NCBI RefSeq assembly: GCF_007680605.1
Contig: NZ_VEIO01000002.1
Coordinates: 369,899-433,898, forward strand
Source: Paenibacillus xylanexedens
GTDB lineage: Bacteria; Bacillota; Bacilli; Paenibacillales; Paenibacillaceae
Direction of reading: 5' to 3'
DNA: 64,000 nt
Positions 35,194 through 44,944 of the stretch are shown here, one piece after another; the stretch's first letter is position 1; the number at the start of each line of letters is the position of its first letter. The translations under genes were made by a program, and so were the position numbers. The notes beneath the pieces are model-generated. The model ran no database searches. It was given only the letters and a program-made list of their open reading frames with translations, and was not told where the DNA came from.

Positions 35194-36930
35194 ATGCGTC
35201 AAAGTGAGATGCTTGTTCCAACATTACGTGAAGCACCAGCGGAGGCTGATGCGACGGGACACCGCCTGCTACTGCGCTCGGGTATGATTCGTCAAGTGGC
35301 CGCGGGAATATACAGTTATTTACCACTTGGGCGACGTGTGCTTCTGAACGTCGAGCGAATCGTCCGGGAAGAGATGGATCGTGCCGGGTGCCAGGAAGTC
35401 TTGTTACCAATTATGCAACCAGCAGAGTTGTGGGAGGAGTCCGGCAGATACACGCAATATGGTCCAGAGTTGATGCGTCTGAAGGACCGGCACATGAGAG
35501 AGTTTGCGCTTGGACCGACCCATGAGGAGGTCGTTACGGCATTGGCTCGTGACGAGGTCAACTCTTACCGTAAGTTGCCATTTACCTTGTATCAGATCGG
35601 AACCAAGTTCCGGGATGAGCGCCGTCCGCGTTTTGGCTTGTTGCGCGGCCGAGAATTCATTATGAAGGATGCCTATTCTTTTGCATCGGATTGGGAGGAA
35701 CTGGATCGAACCTATCAAGCCATGAATACAGCATATTGCCGCATTATGGATCGCTGTGGCCTGGAGTTTCTTCGGGTTGAGGCAGATGCAGGAACGATTG
35801 GTGGACAAGGGGAGACACATGAGTTCATGGCTTTGGCCGATGTAGGAGAGGATACCATTGTGACGTGTAAACCATGTGGTTATGCAGCGAACCTGGAGAA
35901 GGCGGCGTTTCAATCCGCAGAACCTGCGATCCTTACGCATGAAGAAAAGGCTGCTGAGCACACGGGAGTATTACGGATTGAGACACCAGGCGTTCGTACT
36001 ATCGCTGAATTATGCTCTTTCCTTGGTAAGCAGGCTGAAGAGATGATCAAAACATTGCTTTATCTGGCGGATGGTCAGCTTGTTGCAGCACTAGTCCGTG
36101 GAGATCATGAACTGAATGATATTGCCTTGAAACAGGTGCTTGGTGCAGAGGAACTGGAGCTGGCTGACGATGCATCTATCGCCGCGTATTCCAATCTCGC
36201 CGTCGGTTATCTTGGACCTGTGGGGCTTGGACTGCGTATGGTGGTGGACGCTGATGTGGCTACCATGAAACAGGCAGTGACCGGAGCGAATAAGGCTGGC
36301 ATGCATCTATCAGGTGTTCGTCCAGGCGTGGATTTTGCGCTGGAACACGTCGAGAATATTCGCTTTGCCGCCGAAGGAGATTGTTGCGTATCATGTGGCG
36401 AACCACTTGTGTTCACCAAAGGCATTGAAGTCGGACATATATTCAAGCTGGGTACCAAGTACAGCGATGCCATGGGAGCTTCTTTCCTGGATCGCAATGG
36501 CCGTCAGTGTGCACCTGTAATGGGATGTTACGGTATCGGGGTATCTCGTTTGATGGCAGCTATTGCTGAACAGTACGCGACGGAAGAGGGCATCCAGTGG
36601 CCTGTATCTGTAGCGCCTTATGATGTGCATCTTATCCCGGTAAGCTGGAAAGACGAGCAACAACAGAAGCTGGCTCGTGAGTTGGAGCAACATCTAACGG
36701 ATTGTGGATTCCGTGTGCTCGTGGATGATCGGGATGAGCGGCCCGGTGTAAAATTCAAGGATGCCGAGTTAATCGGGCTGCCTGTACACATTGTTGTAGG
36801 CAGAGGAGCAGCCGAAGCACAGGTGGAACTGGGCTCTCATATGCTTGCTGTTTCAGGCGAAACGAAGCGAATCAGTATGACGGCGCAAGAAGCTGTGAAT
36901 TACGTGACAGAGCAAATTCGCCGAGATTAA
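35194..36930 (+). CDS. proS: Prolyl-tRNA synthetase
   Basis: A class II aminoacyl-tRNA synthetase of 578 residues. Motif 1 lies near GRRVLLNVERIVREEMDRAG, motif 2 is FRDERRPRFGLLRGREFIMKD, and motif 3 is GCYGIGVSRLMAA. The editing (INS) domain occupies about 225-385, so this is the bacterial type able to clear Ala-tRNA-Pro, and the anticodon-binding domain follows to the end. AAAAGGAG lies 9 nt before ATG 35194; the frame upstream runs through the T-box terminator and is not coding. Confidence 0.96.
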   Translation: MRQSEMLVPTLREAPAEADATGHRLLLRSGMIRQVAAGIYSYLPLGRRVLLNVERIVREEMDRAGCQEVLLPIMQPAELWEESGRYTQYGPELMRLKDRHMREFALGPTHEEVVTALARDEVNSYRKLPFTLYQIGTKFRDERRPRFGLLRGREFIMKDAYSFASDWEELDRTYQAMNTAYCRIMDRCGLEFLRVEADAGTIGGQGETHEFMALADVGEDTIVTCKPCGYAANLEKAAFQSAEPAILTHEEKAAEHTGVLRIETPGVRTIAELCSFLGKQAEEMIKTLLYLADGQLVAALVRGDHELNDIALKQVLGAEELELADDASIAAYSNLAVGYLGPVGLGLRMVVDADVATMKQAVTGANKAGMHLSGVRPGVDFALEHVENIRFAAEGDCCVSCGEPLVFTKGIEVGHIFKLGTKYSDAMGASFLDRNGRQCAPVMGCYGIGVSRLMAAIAEQYATEEGIQWPVSVAPYDVHLIPVSWKDEQQQKLARELEQHLTDCGFRVLVDDRDERPGVKFKDAELIGLPVHIVVGRGAAEAQVELGSHMLAVSGETKRISMTAQEAVNYVTEQIRRD

Positions 36931-37362
36931 GCATGGATGTAGCATAAGTAGCGATGAAAAATACATGTAATATGTGATAGATAACATTTGCCTATATAAT
37001 AGGACTGAATATTATGTCGATACTTATTTTTAGCTTAATAAGCTAGAGGTTCCTTGGAAAACGGGACTCTAGAAGTAGAAAGAATGTCTAATCACAGAAA
37101 ATAATCATACCAAGTGACTACAGCTGGAAAATAAAGATCAGGTAAATTGTACTTTTGCTCATAAAGACACGTTAGGCTTGGCTATTCGAAGTGATATGAG
37201 TATAAGTATGCAAAACTAGCGTAAGCAAGGTTGTACCCCGTTCGCCCCGTAAATCGCATAAATACGGATTTTACAGGCATAAATGTTCTAGTTCAGGAGG
37301 GGGTACACATCAACTTTGAAGCCGAAAGCGGCATGCAAGAGATTTATTTTTGAAATAGAAAA
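36931..37362. other. Intergenic region without a supported gene
   Basis: About 430 nt between proS and the convergent nucleotidase gene. It has no reading frame with a ribosome binding site. The only structure seen is an 8-bp inverted repeat, TGTACCCC (37232-37239) with GGGGTACA (37300-37307), enclosing a second weak stem. Confidence 0.55.
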
Positions 37363-37409
37363 CAAAAGGGAGTCCTTAACCAGTGATCTGGCTAAGGACT
37401 CCCTTTCGT
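37363..37409. terminator. Bidirectional intrinsic terminator
   Basis: AAAGGGAGTCCTTA..CCA pairs with TGG..TAAGGACTCCCTTT around GTGATC. It lies directly downstream of the minus-strand nucleotidase gene and is the only strong terminator between it and proS. Confidence 0.88.
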
Positions 37410-37432
37410 CGTTTATTCGAAATGGTTGCAGA

Positions 37433-39256
37433 TTAAGAAGCAGCAGGCAACTTTAGTGTTTGACCAGGATAAATCCAGTGTGGGTTTTTGATTTTGTTGA
37501 GCTGTTGCAGTGTCTGCCAAGTTGTACCATATTGTTTGGAGATCGAGTAAAGAGACTCGCCTGATTTTACAATATGCAATTTAGCAGGGGCTGGAGCTGG
37601 TTTCCCCGGTGCTGGTTTGACCGGTTTTTCCGGCTTCGGTTTTTCTGGTTGAGGTTTGGTTGGTGTTGGTGCTGGAACAGGGGCCGGAGCCTCAGTACCC
37701 GGTGCTTCTGGTTCTACAGCGGATTTCTTGCCTTCACTTATGCGGCCGTCGGTTTTAATGTCGACTGCGCCGAGTTTATGCATGTAGTTGATTAACGCCT
37801 CATCCAGTGCACCGTACATACCGGTTGTTGGATACTTGGCGAACATTGTGTACTCATCACCGCCGACAGCTGTGAAGTCATTGGTTGCAAGGGTATAGGT
37901 CGCGGCTGGATCAAGAGCTTTATCACCAACCATTACGGAATGAACACGGCTACCTTTTGCAGCAGCAGCGTCAATTTTGAATGTAATTCCGGATACTTGC
38001 GGGAATCCACCACTTGGTTCCGGGTAGGAACCTACACCGTTCTCCAGGGCTGCGAGTACATCAGAGCCTTTTACATCAAGGGTAACGACTTGGTTGCCAA
38101 AGGGAAGAACGGTAATGACATCACCTTTAGTTACGATGCCCTTTTCAATAGAAGAACGAATACCTCCGCCGTTAGTCAATGCGATGTCGGCTTTGCTGAC
38201 ATCACGGATTGCATCAGCCAGCAAGTCTCCCAGATTGGTCTCGCCAGCACGTACTTGTTCACGTTTGCCGTCAAGGAGAACAGCAGTATTTGCTACTTCT
38301 TCCTTCAGGATCGGTTCTTGTTCTTTCTGGATGGAACTTACGAGTGCTGCAACGTTCTCGTTTGGCTTAATATCTTTGGCCCCAGTTTCATCAATTAATG
38401 TTGCTGTTTTCTTTGAGACTTTGCCGCCGTCGACCCATAGGTCAATGACACCTACATAATTGGTGTATTCACCTGCACTTGCAATTAAAGTTCCATGATC
38501 AGATACAAGTCCGTTTTTTAATACGGTATGGCTATGTCCATCGATGAACACATCAATGCCGGGAACCTCTTTAACGACTTTGAAGCTTGTATCCGTACTG
38601 GAAACATCTTGTCCAAGGTGTCCGAGAACAACGACAACATCGACTTTGCTACGAATTTCATTCACGAGAACTTTAGCTTCTGCAGAAGGATCTGTAATTT
38701 GCAAACCTTCTACGTTCTTCGGGTTCGTTTTGTACATGGTTTCTGGCGTAGTCAAGGCGATAATCCCGATCTTCACACCATCAACTTCTTTGATAAGGTA
38801 CGGTTCGAAGATACGAGTTCCGTCTTTTTTCTTTACGTTTGCACTGAGCATAGGGAATTTCATCATCTTCGCCAGCTCCATGAGACGTTCCGAGCCATAG
38901 TTGAACTCATGGTTACCAGGTACCATCGCCTGATAGCCTATTTCGTTCATGACCTGCACAATGCTCTCGCCTCGGACAAGAGTAGCAAATGTGGTACCGT
39001 GTACCGCATCGCCTGCATCCAGCAAGAGGGTGTTAGGATTTTCGCTACGATATTTGTCAACGATGCCTGCGACTTTTGCAAAACCCATAGCAGGTGATTG
39101 TTCAACTGCCCGAGCATGCATGTCATTGGTATGTAGGATAGTGATGTGCTTACCTGTGCCTGGAGCAGAATCCGTTGCTGCTGCCGCAATGCCTACGCTG
39201 CCGAACAGTAAACAAACCGTTAGCAGAAGTGAAACAACGTTTTTCCAGTTTTTCAT
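37433..39256 (-). CDS. Secreted 5'-nucleotidase/cyclic phosphodiesterase with LysM
   Basis: An exported 607-residue metallophosphoesterase of the UshA/YfkN type. After a signal peptide ending AAAATDS, the calcineurin-like domain shows ILHTNDMHAR, GDAVHG, GNHEFNYG and GHSHTVLKNG. The C-terminal nucleotidase domain has NGGGIRSSI and the Asn/Asp-rich ATNDFTAVGGDEY. A Pro/Lys-rich linker (about 510-555) leads to a LysM motif (SGESLYSISKQYGTTWQTLQ), so the enzyme would bind peptidoglycan. It probably scavenges nucleotides. GGGAGG lies 10 nt before ATG 39256. Confidence 0.92.
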   Translation of the reverse strand: MKNWKNVVSLLLTVCLLFGSVGIAAAATDSAPGTGKHITILHTNDMHARAVEQSPAMGFAKVAGIVDKYRSENPNTLLLDAGDAVHGTTFATLVRGESIVQVMNEIGYQAMVPGNHEFNYGSERLMELAKMMKFPMLSANVKKKDGTRIFEPYLIKEVDGVKIGIIALTTPETMYKTNPKNVEGLQITDPSAEAKVLVNEIRSKVDVVVVLGHLGQDVSSTDTSFKVVKEVPGIDVFIDGHSHTVLKNGLVSDHGTLIASAGEYTNYVGVIDLWVDGGKVSKKTATLIDETGAKDIKPNENVAALVSSIQKEQEPILKEEVANTAVLLDGKREQVRAGETNLGDLLADAIRDVSKADIALTNGGGIRSSIEKGIVTKGDVITVLPFGNQVVTLDVKGSDVLAALENGVGSYPEPSGGFPQVSGITFKIDAAAAKGSRVHSVMVGDKALDPAATYTLATNDFTAVGGDEYTMFAKYPTTGMYGALDEALINYMHKLGAVDIKTDGRISEGKKSAVEPEAPGTEAPAPVPAPTPTKPQPEKPKPEKPVKPAPGKPAPAPAKLHIVKSGESLYSISKQYGTTWQTLQQLNKIKNPHWIYPGQTLKLPAAS

Positions 39257-39419
39257 GAATCCGAAACCTCCCAAAATAGTAATCTATTAGAGCGTTTGTA
39301 CAGCTCATATAGTATTTTAACAAACTATGTTGAGGAAATCTCGTGATTTGCGTAAAAATAAGTAACCTGAAAGTAACATCTGATTTTGTCTGAAAAATCG
39401 GGTTTAATACTTCGTAAAA

Positions 39420-39431
39420 GAACGTATGTTC
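39420..39431. promoter_or_regulatory. LexA-like palindrome GAACGTATGTTC
   Basis: The GAAC-N4-GTTC core fits the DinR/LexA consensus and lies between the immA stop and the nucleotidase gene, about 165 nt upstream of the latter. About one such core is expected by chance in a window of this size, so support is weak. Confidence 0.3.
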
Positions 39432-39440
39432 TTAATTACT

Positions 39441-39848
39441 CTAAAAAAAATGCTGCGCTTCACGCGGCAGTCCGGTACGCAGGCAAAATTTCTCAAGAGA
39501 TTCATCCGGTTCCGGTGTGATTCCGGCCGTCAATAGTTGAATGGCGAAAAGATTGGCCTGTCTCTCCAGTTTGCCTGGAGCGAAGTAGGAATGCTCCTCA
39601 AGGAAGAAACGGTTAATCCCTTTGTGCAGTCTGTCGTGTCCCAGTTCATGTGCACATACAAAGCGCTGCCATTCAGGGGGCAAGTCATTGTGGATCACAA
39701 TAAATCTGCGACGAAGTTTACGGAAATACAGCCCTTTCGTAGACTTGCCCAGATTCGTAAAACGAATCTGTATTCCTACAGCACGGGCAATGCTGAAAGG
39801 ACAGTTGGTTCGGTGTTTGCGAATCAGCTTGGTTACGATGTCATCCAT
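39441..39848 (-). CDS. immA: ImmA/IrrE family metallopeptidase
   Basis: A 135-residue zinc protease with the HExxH site in CAHELGHDRLHKG (about residue 65) and a following Glu-rich helix KLERQANLFAIQLL. ImmA proteins cleave partner XRE repressors to switch on mobile elements during SOS or quorum signals. An XRE gene lies directly upstream in the same direction, about 45 nt away, as in the ICEBs1 immR-immA pair. The target may be the phage-tail locus further on; this is inference. Confidence 0.88.
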   Translation of the reverse strand: MDDIVTKLIRKHRTNCPFSIARAVGIQIRFTNLGKSTKGLYFRKLRRRFIVIHNDLPPEWQRFVCAHELGHDRLHKGINRFFLEEHSYFAPGKLERQANLFAIQLLTAGITPEPDESLEKFCLRTGLPREAQHFF

Positions 39849-39894
39849 ATGATCTCACCTGCAGTTTCAATAAGTTTGAACTCGTGTCCTATTC

Positions 39895-40335
39895 TCATGG
39901 GCGTTGATCCGATTCGCCTGGCTTTTTCCGTTTATTCATCTGTTTGGCTTCCCAGAACAAACCAGTCAGCACGTCTTTGATCCGTTTCTTGTCCTCTTCA
40001 TCCAATGGAATACCGTCGAACATCAGATCGTCGTCATCCTCCAGCATTTTTTTAAAGTCCCGGCGATCCTTGTACGTCGCCCATTCCGGTACTTCCTGAT
40101 GGTTCACCTCAAGGCCTGTTTCAATATAACCTGCCTTTTTCATCATGTCTGAGTAAGGTACGCCGAGTGCGTCGGCAATTTTTCGGATCGTTGCTGGTTT
40201 AGGAACCCCGCGCACGCCATTTTCAATCCGTGAAATCTGTGAATTGCTTATTCCAGCCGCTTCGGCTAGCTGGTTGATGCTGAATCCCTGCTGCTCTCGC
40301 AGTTGTTTCATATAAGGACCAAAAGCGTGCTCCAC
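39895..40335 (-). CDS. XRE family repressor, ImmR-like
   Basis: A 146-residue protein with an N-terminal Cro/CI-type HTH: MKQLREQQGFSINQLAEAAG, then ISNSQISRIENGVRGVPKPA. The C-terminal ~70 residues are acidic and hydrophilic (MLEDDDDLMFDGIPLDEEDK) and would carry the cleavage region for the ImmA protease next to it. The ~630-nt gap on its upstream side contains possible operator repeats and leads to a divergent ArpU-like gene. AGTTGTGGAGC is the only, modest, ribosome site. Confidence 0.87.
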   Translation of the reverse strand: MEHAFGPYMKQLREQQGFSINQLAEAAGISNSQISRIENGVRGVPKPATIRKIADALGVPYSDMMKKAGYIETGLEVNHQEVPEWATYKDRRDFKKMLEDDDDLMFDGIPLDEEDKKRIKDVLTGLFWEAKQMNKRKKPGESDQRP

Positions 40336-40965
40336 AACTCATGCATCTCCTTCGACTCGTCATAAGTGCTTGTAATTATAAGTTAAGACAACGCTGTTGC
40401 ACAGGACACTCCGATAACAGAACAACCTCCGATCGCTGTTATCCCCGGATTTCCAATATTCTTCTCTTCAAGGGGAGAAATCCGGTGATAAAGGCGAACG
40501 CTCCGCTTCTTCTGGTTCGTTCTGTCCTCTCCGTTATCGTGCAAATGATCGCTCTTCTTAAATAATAAAAAACAAATGACTTACGCGAGTTCAGTAATTA
40601 TCTGTACTATATCGTATATATACCATTAGGTAAAGAGATATGAAACAATTATGCCAAAAGGTATAGAAAATGAGAGCGAAGGATTTATTTTATCGTCTAA
40701 ATGACCCAAAATGAAGGTTTACTACATTCTCCAGAAAGTGGTATCCTCTAATAGAAATACGAACAATATACGAACATGATGTAAACAGGGAGTCGTTTCC
40801 AAAAGGCAACGGAAGAAAAAACTAAAACGTTACGTTTTGAAGAATCGGAACAATTCTATGGGTGAGACTTTCTTCGCTATAAGATGGGGATGAGCAGAAG
40901 TATCCGTATGAGTTGTCAAAATGGAATGAAATATAGAGGGAATTAAAATTAGGAGGAGAATGACT
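40336..40965. promoter_or_regulatory. Divergent control region between the XRE repressor and ArpU-like gene
   Basis: Two direct copies of ATACGAACA (40757-40765 and 40768-40776) are one helical turn apart. A perfect 15-bp palindrome, AAAACGTTACGTTTT, lies at 40824-40838. The central part is AT-rich (CGTATATATACC near 40615). These are reasonable operators for the XRE protein. No gene is supported in this stretch. Confidence 0.5.
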
Positions 40966-41466
40966 ATGGCAACGATGACAAATATGGAATTGATATTACC
41001 GGAACTGGATCGTCGGAAAACGCAGGCAGCTGTTGAGGCTGTATTGGAGAAGTATCGGATTTATAAAACGATTGCTTTTGAAGAACGTGAGGTCCAGGTG
41101 ACTGCAAGTTATACGGAACGTTTTCATGGAGCTACCAATGTCACAGGAGATTCTACTGCAAGAACAGCAATCTTTAATGTGGATGTCCAGCGTGCGCGTC
41201 AGGCTTACTGCGATACCATTGATCACATCGTATCTCGGCTCAGTGAGAAAGAACGAGTATTAGTACACGAGCGCTATATGAAGGACGATGATGTCTTTGA
41301 CTATAAAATATACAACCATGTTTTTGATCCGCCTGTGAGCAAGGATACGTATACCAAGATTCGTACCCGTGCTTTTTACAAATTGGCGCTGGCGTTGTCC
41401 GACCGTGGGCTTATTAATATGGAGCCTCTGTCATGCACAAGAAAAGAACGGAAGAAGCTGGGCTGA
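40966..41466 (+). CDS. ArpU family phage transcriptional regulator
   Basis: A 166-residue protein of the ArpU/late-gene regulator group, related to sigma-70 region 4. The N-terminus MELILPELDRRKTQAAVEAV is followed by a helical region, then HIVSRLSEKERVLVHERYMK and the C-terminal HTH-like SKDTYTKIRTRAFYKLALAL. In phages it turns on packaging and lysis genes. Here it stands without adjoining phage structural genes; the tail locus begins 9 kb downstream. ATG 40966 lies 9 nt after AGGAGG. Confidence 0.78.
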   Translation: MATMTNMELILPELDRRKTQAAVEAVLEKYRIYKTIAFEEREVQVTASYTERFHGATNVTGDSTARTAIFNVDVQRARQAYCDTIDHIVSRLSEKERVLVHERYMKDDDVFDYKIYNHVFDPPVSKDTYTKIRTRAFYKLALALSDRGLINMEPLSCTRKERKKLG

Positions 41467-41561
41467 GTACTAGGAAAAAAGTTGAAGCTTTCATATCCCC
41501 GAAGGATTGGTTACAATGGTTTGGACAAATTCAGAGACGGAGCATCTGAGGGGGAGTGCCA

Positions 41562-43235
41562 ATGCCGGAAGAGGCCGGAATGCAGGAAATGGTGACACTG
41601 AAAACCATTGCGGAAACGTTAAACACCTCCAATGACCTTAGTCCGATGCTGGATACAGTGGTTGGCAAATTACTTGAGCTAACCGGACTCACGGCGGGAT
41701 GGCTTTTTCTCATCGACGAACGCGGAGAATATGCCTGTGTATCAGACTATAACCTGCCGCCAGCTTTGATTCGAAACGATAAAGAGCCTATGCGAACGGG
41801 AACGTGCTGGTGTATCAACCGTTTCAGGGATGGAAGGTTGCAGCATGCGGTTAATATCATTAATTGCAAACGTCTTGAAGATGCTGTGGAGTTCAAGTGG
41901 GGAGACACACAGGATATAACACACCACGCTACAGTCCCACTGCGCTCGGGTGAACGAATGTTGGGACTGCTCAATGTGGCAGCGCCGGGCAAAGAGGTTT
42001 TCAGCGATAGTGAACTCGCACTTTTGCAGGCGGTAGCCTACCAGATTGGCAGTGCAATGGAGCGAATGCGATTGTATCGAGCAGAGCAACGGCGGGCAGA
42101 ACTCTATGCCCGGCTAGGAGATTTCGGTACAGCATTAAGTCTTGCTGTGAACGAGTGTACCGAGGTGAATGCATTGGCTGATACCGTGCTAAGGTTACTT
42201 GGCAAGCATTTTGATTGGCCGTTCGCTGCGCTTGTACAACAAACGAATAGCACGTTTCATAACCAGGCAATGTATGCTCATGGTCAGGTGTGGACGAACT
42301 CTTCAGAGACCTTTTCCTTGGAAGGGACACGCCTTATGGATCGGATCGTGGATCACTATCGTGCAGCCATCCTATCCGCAGATGAACTTGCTGAAATATT
42401 CGGCCAATTCAGGCTTGAATTTCAATGGGGTGAATTTGCTTCAGGGGTTGGTGTACCTCTTCCATATCATGCACCAGAGGAACCGGGAGTGCTGATCATT
42501 GGTACTGAATCACGATCCCTGGATCTGATCCGGGCGGACAGGGAAGTGCTTGAGGCTCTGGCAGAGCATATCATTGCTTCACGGGAGAGCCTGAAGCTGG
42601 CAGATCATCGGCGCGAACTGGCAAGGCTTGAAGAACGGAATCGGCTTGCTCGGGATTTGCATGATTCGGTGAATCAGATTTTGTTCTCCCTATCGTTGAC
42701 GGCGAAAGGTGCAGAGAGTATGCTCTCCGGTTCGGAACCGGTGCATCCGGCAGCAGAAGTGATGAGAGATATACGAGCTTTGTCCCAGGAAGCACTCAAG
42801 GAGATGCGAGCGTTGATTATGCAACTTCGTCCATCAGGTTTGGAGGCCGGATTGGTAAGCGCGCTACAGGATTACGGTGCAAAACAGGGGCTTCAAGTTA
42901 TCGCTGACCGTAAGGGAATGCGTTCCATACCGCGTTTTATTGAAGAAGGTTTGTGGCGTATCGGTCAGGAGGCGCTGAACAATATTCGGAAGCATGCAGG
43001 GGTATCCTCGGCATGCATACAGCTTGAATTCAATGAACGTGAAGCGAAGCTCACGATCTCGGATCGGGGGAAGGGCGGTGCCAAGCGGCGGAAGCCGTTA
43101 TCGGAAAATTCACTCGGATTGTCGATTATGAGGGAGCGTGCGCAATCGCTCGGAGGCAAGCTCAATATATGGAGTTCTTCGCGTAAAGGAACAACCGTGA
43201 CGGCAGTTATACCACTTCCGCTTGAAGCGGAATAG
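41562..43235 (+). CDS. Soluble GAF-domain sensor histidine kinase, NarL-type partner
   Basis: A cytoplasmic histidine kinase of 557 residues without TM helices. A GAF domain occupies about 20-165 ([13 protein letters not shown], then [18 protein letters not shown]). A second, less clear GAF-like region covers 185-335. The HisKA_3 dimerisation domain has the phosphoacceptor His in [20 protein letters not shown]. The HATPase domain (about 450-555) shows [16 protein letters not shown] and [10 protein letters not shown]. It overlaps no other gene and is 19 nt upstream of its response regulator. The Cys/Trp/His content of the GAF pocket could bind a redox ligand, but that is a guess. Confidence 0.92.
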   Translation: MPEEAGMQEMVTLKTIAETLNTSNDLSPMLDTVVGKLLELTGLTAGWLFLIDERGEYACVSDYNLPPALIRNDKEPMRTGTCWCINRFRDGRLQHAVNIINCKRLEDAVEFKWGDTQDITHHATVPLRSGERMLGLLNVAAPGKEVFSDSELALLQAVAYQIGSAMERMRLYRAEQRRAELYARLGDFGTALSLAVNECTEVNALADTVLRLLGKHFDWPFAALVQQTNSTFHNQAMYAHGQVWTNSSETFSLEGTRLMDRIVDHYRAAILSADELAEIFGQFRLEFQWGEFASGVGVPLPYHAPEEPGVLIIGTESRSLDLIRADREVLEALAEHIIASRESLKLADHRRELARLEERNRLARDLHDSVNQILFSLSLTAKGAESMLSGSEPVHPAAEVMRDIRALSQEALKEMRALIMQLRPSGLEAGLVSALQDYGAKQGLQVIADRKGMRSIPRFIEEGLWRIGQEALNNIRKHAGVSSACIQLEFNEREAKLTISDRGKGGAKRRKPLSENSLGLSIMRERAQSLGGKLNIWSSSRKGTTVTAVIPLPLEAE

Positions 43236-43254
43236 AGTCAGGAGGCAGGCAAAG

Positions 43255-44082
43255 ATGCCGATTACAATTTTACTTGCCGACGATCATGTCATGGTCAGAC
43301 GGGGACTACATGTTTTTCTGAAAACGCAGGAGGATATGAAGGTTATCGGTGAAGCATCGAACGGGCAAGAAGCCTTGGAGCAAGCGCAGGAGCTGGAGCC
43401 GGATGTTATTCTGATGGATCTTCATATGCCTGTCATGGACGGCATTGAAACAGCCAGACGTTTGCGTAATCTGCTACCACACACACGGATTATCGTGCTA
43501 ACTTCGTTCTCGGATCAGGATCATGTCGTTCCTGCCGTTCGCGCAGGCGTGAAGGGATATTTGCTCAAAGATATCGAGCCTGAGGATTTAGCCGTTGCGA
43601 TCCGTAACGTGCATTCCGGTCAGGTCGAATTACATCCGGCGGCAGCAAGTCAATTGATGCATGTCATGGCTTCGATGGATATGCTTCCAGATACACCGCA
43701 GGAGGAGCGCAACGTTCAAGGGGGAACGTCTTTCCAGGGTGCAAATCAGACTGTACAGCAAGTAATGCAAGCGAGTGAAGCCAGTGAATGGCGTAAACCG
43801 AGTCAGTTAACTGAGCCGAGTCATTCAAGTCACACAAGTCCTTCATGGAGTTCAACTAAATCGGACTCTCCGTCCGATGGAGGTCTTCATACGCTCACTC
43901 GCCGTGAACGCGAGGTGCTAGGGCTGATCGCTCAAGGGTTAAGCAACAAAGAGATTGCGGTTCGGCTCGTAATTACGGAGAAGACAGTCAAAACACATGT
44001 CAGTCATCTACTGGATAAACTGGGGCTTGCAGACCGTACTCAGGCCGCACTTCATGCTGTTCGGAACGGCTGGGAACTGTGA
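43255..44082 (+). CDS. NarL/LuxR-family response regulator
   Basis: A 275-residue regulator. The receiver domain has [10 protein letters not shown] (acidic pocket), the phospho-acceptor Asp in [14 protein letters not shown], and GYLLKDI (Lys). The C-terminal LuxR HTH is [20 protein letters not shown] with [15 protein letters not shown]. Between them is a long Ser/Gln/Thr-rich linker of about 70 residues (about 140-205), much longer than the usual 10-20. GGAGG lies 9 nt before ATG 43255. It forms a two-component system with the upstream kinase. Confidence 0.93.
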   Translation: MPITILLADDHVMVRRGLHVFLKTQEDMKVIGEASNGQEALEQAQELEPDVILMDLHMPVMDGIETARRLRNLLPHTRIIVLTSFSDQDHVVPAVRAGVKGYLLKDIEPEDLAVAIRNVHSGQVELHPAAASQLMHVMASMDMLPDTPQEERNVQGGTSFQGANQTVQQVMQASEASEWRKPSQLTEPSHSSHTSPSWSSTKSDSPSDGGLHTLTRREREVLGLIAQGLSNKEIAVRLVITEKTVKTHVSHLLDKLGLADRTQAALHAVRNGWEL

Positions 44083-44144
44083 TGAGTTGAAGGCTATCAT
44101 TGGAGTCGCCATATTCAGACAAAATTCAGACTAAAGTCGTATGA

Positions 44145-44170
44145 ACTCAACCGAAAGGTTGAGTTTTTTT
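44145..44170 (+). terminator. Intrinsic terminator of the two-component operon
   Basis: ACTCAACC pairs with GGTTGAGT around a GAAA tetraloop, followed by seven T. Confidence 0.92.
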
Positions 44171-44293
44171 GTGCTGAAGTTAAGTCCATTAGCTGACGCT
44201 TGCTGCCCCGTATCAAGGTAAAATAAGGATAACCGAAGTCGAGAGGCAATAGCACGTAAAACGATAATAACAGCGATCAGGAGAGTGAACGTA

Positions 44294-44863
44294 ATGAATA
44301 TTGTGATATTGGCAGGAAGCAACCGGAGAAATGCAACGAGCACACGTTTGGGTGAATATGCCGCAGAGATCATTCAAGGACAAGGACATGAAGCGAGCAT
44401 ATTCAATCTGTATGAAAAACCACTTCCATTCTATGCTCCGGATGAAAAGCAAGAGAACGACGAGAATCTGGCTGCATTAAGCGCTGCAATGCTTGCAGCG
44501 GATGCCATCATCCTGTCCACACCAGAGTACCACGGCAGTATAAGCGGTGTGTTGAAAAATGCACTGGATCATTTAAGTCAGGCTCATTTCAGTGGTAAAC
44601 CCGTTCTGTCGATCAGCTCCGCTGGAGGGGCGGTTGGTGTAAGCTCGCTTACCCAGATGCAAACGATGGTGCGTAATCTGCATGGGATTAACGCTCCGGA
44701 ATGGATTTCCATTGGTGGTGCACAGCGCAGACGGTTTGAAGCGACGTTTGATGGCTACGAGGAATACGAAGGAAGTCAGGATATCGAGGAACGGGTACAG
44801 CGTGTACTGGGCTCTTTTCTGAATTTGGCTCAGACGTTAACGGCGGCAAGGAGCGCACTGTAG
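44294..44863 (+). CDS. NADPH-dependent FMN reductase family protein
   Basis: A flavodoxin-like reductase of 189 residues. The FMN phosphate loop is ILAGSNRRNATSTRLG at the N-terminus, and the second flavin motif is STPEYHGSISGVLKNALDHL. Members reduce FMN, azo compounds, quinones or chromate with NAD(P)H. AGGAGAG lies 8 nt before ATG 44294. It is followed about 80 nt later by VOC proteins, which might share its operon; a redox or detoxification theme is inferred. Confidence 0.9.
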   Translation: MNIVILAGSNRRNATSTRLGEYAAEIIQGQGHEASIFNLYEKPLPFYAPDEKQENDENLAALSAAMLAADAIILSTPEYHGSISGVLKNALDHLSQAHFSGKPVLSISSAGGAVGVSSLTQMQTMVRNLHGINAPEWISIGGAQRRRFEATFDGYEEYEGSQDIEERVQRVLGSFLNLAQTLTAARSAL

Positions 44864-44944
44864 AGTAATCCAGGCTGACAAGTGAGGCATCAGTTCAGTC
44901 TAATAAATGCATCATTTTAACGAAATAGAAGGAGGGGACACAGC

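Noticed and set aside
39420..39431. SOS control of the immA/nucleotidase region
   Set aside because: The palindrome fits the LexA core, but one such match is expected by chance in 64 kb and it is not near a clear -10, so it is listed only at low confidence.
40336..40565. 74-codon frame beside the XRE gene
   Set aside because: It lies in the control region, has no ribosome site and no plausible protein features.
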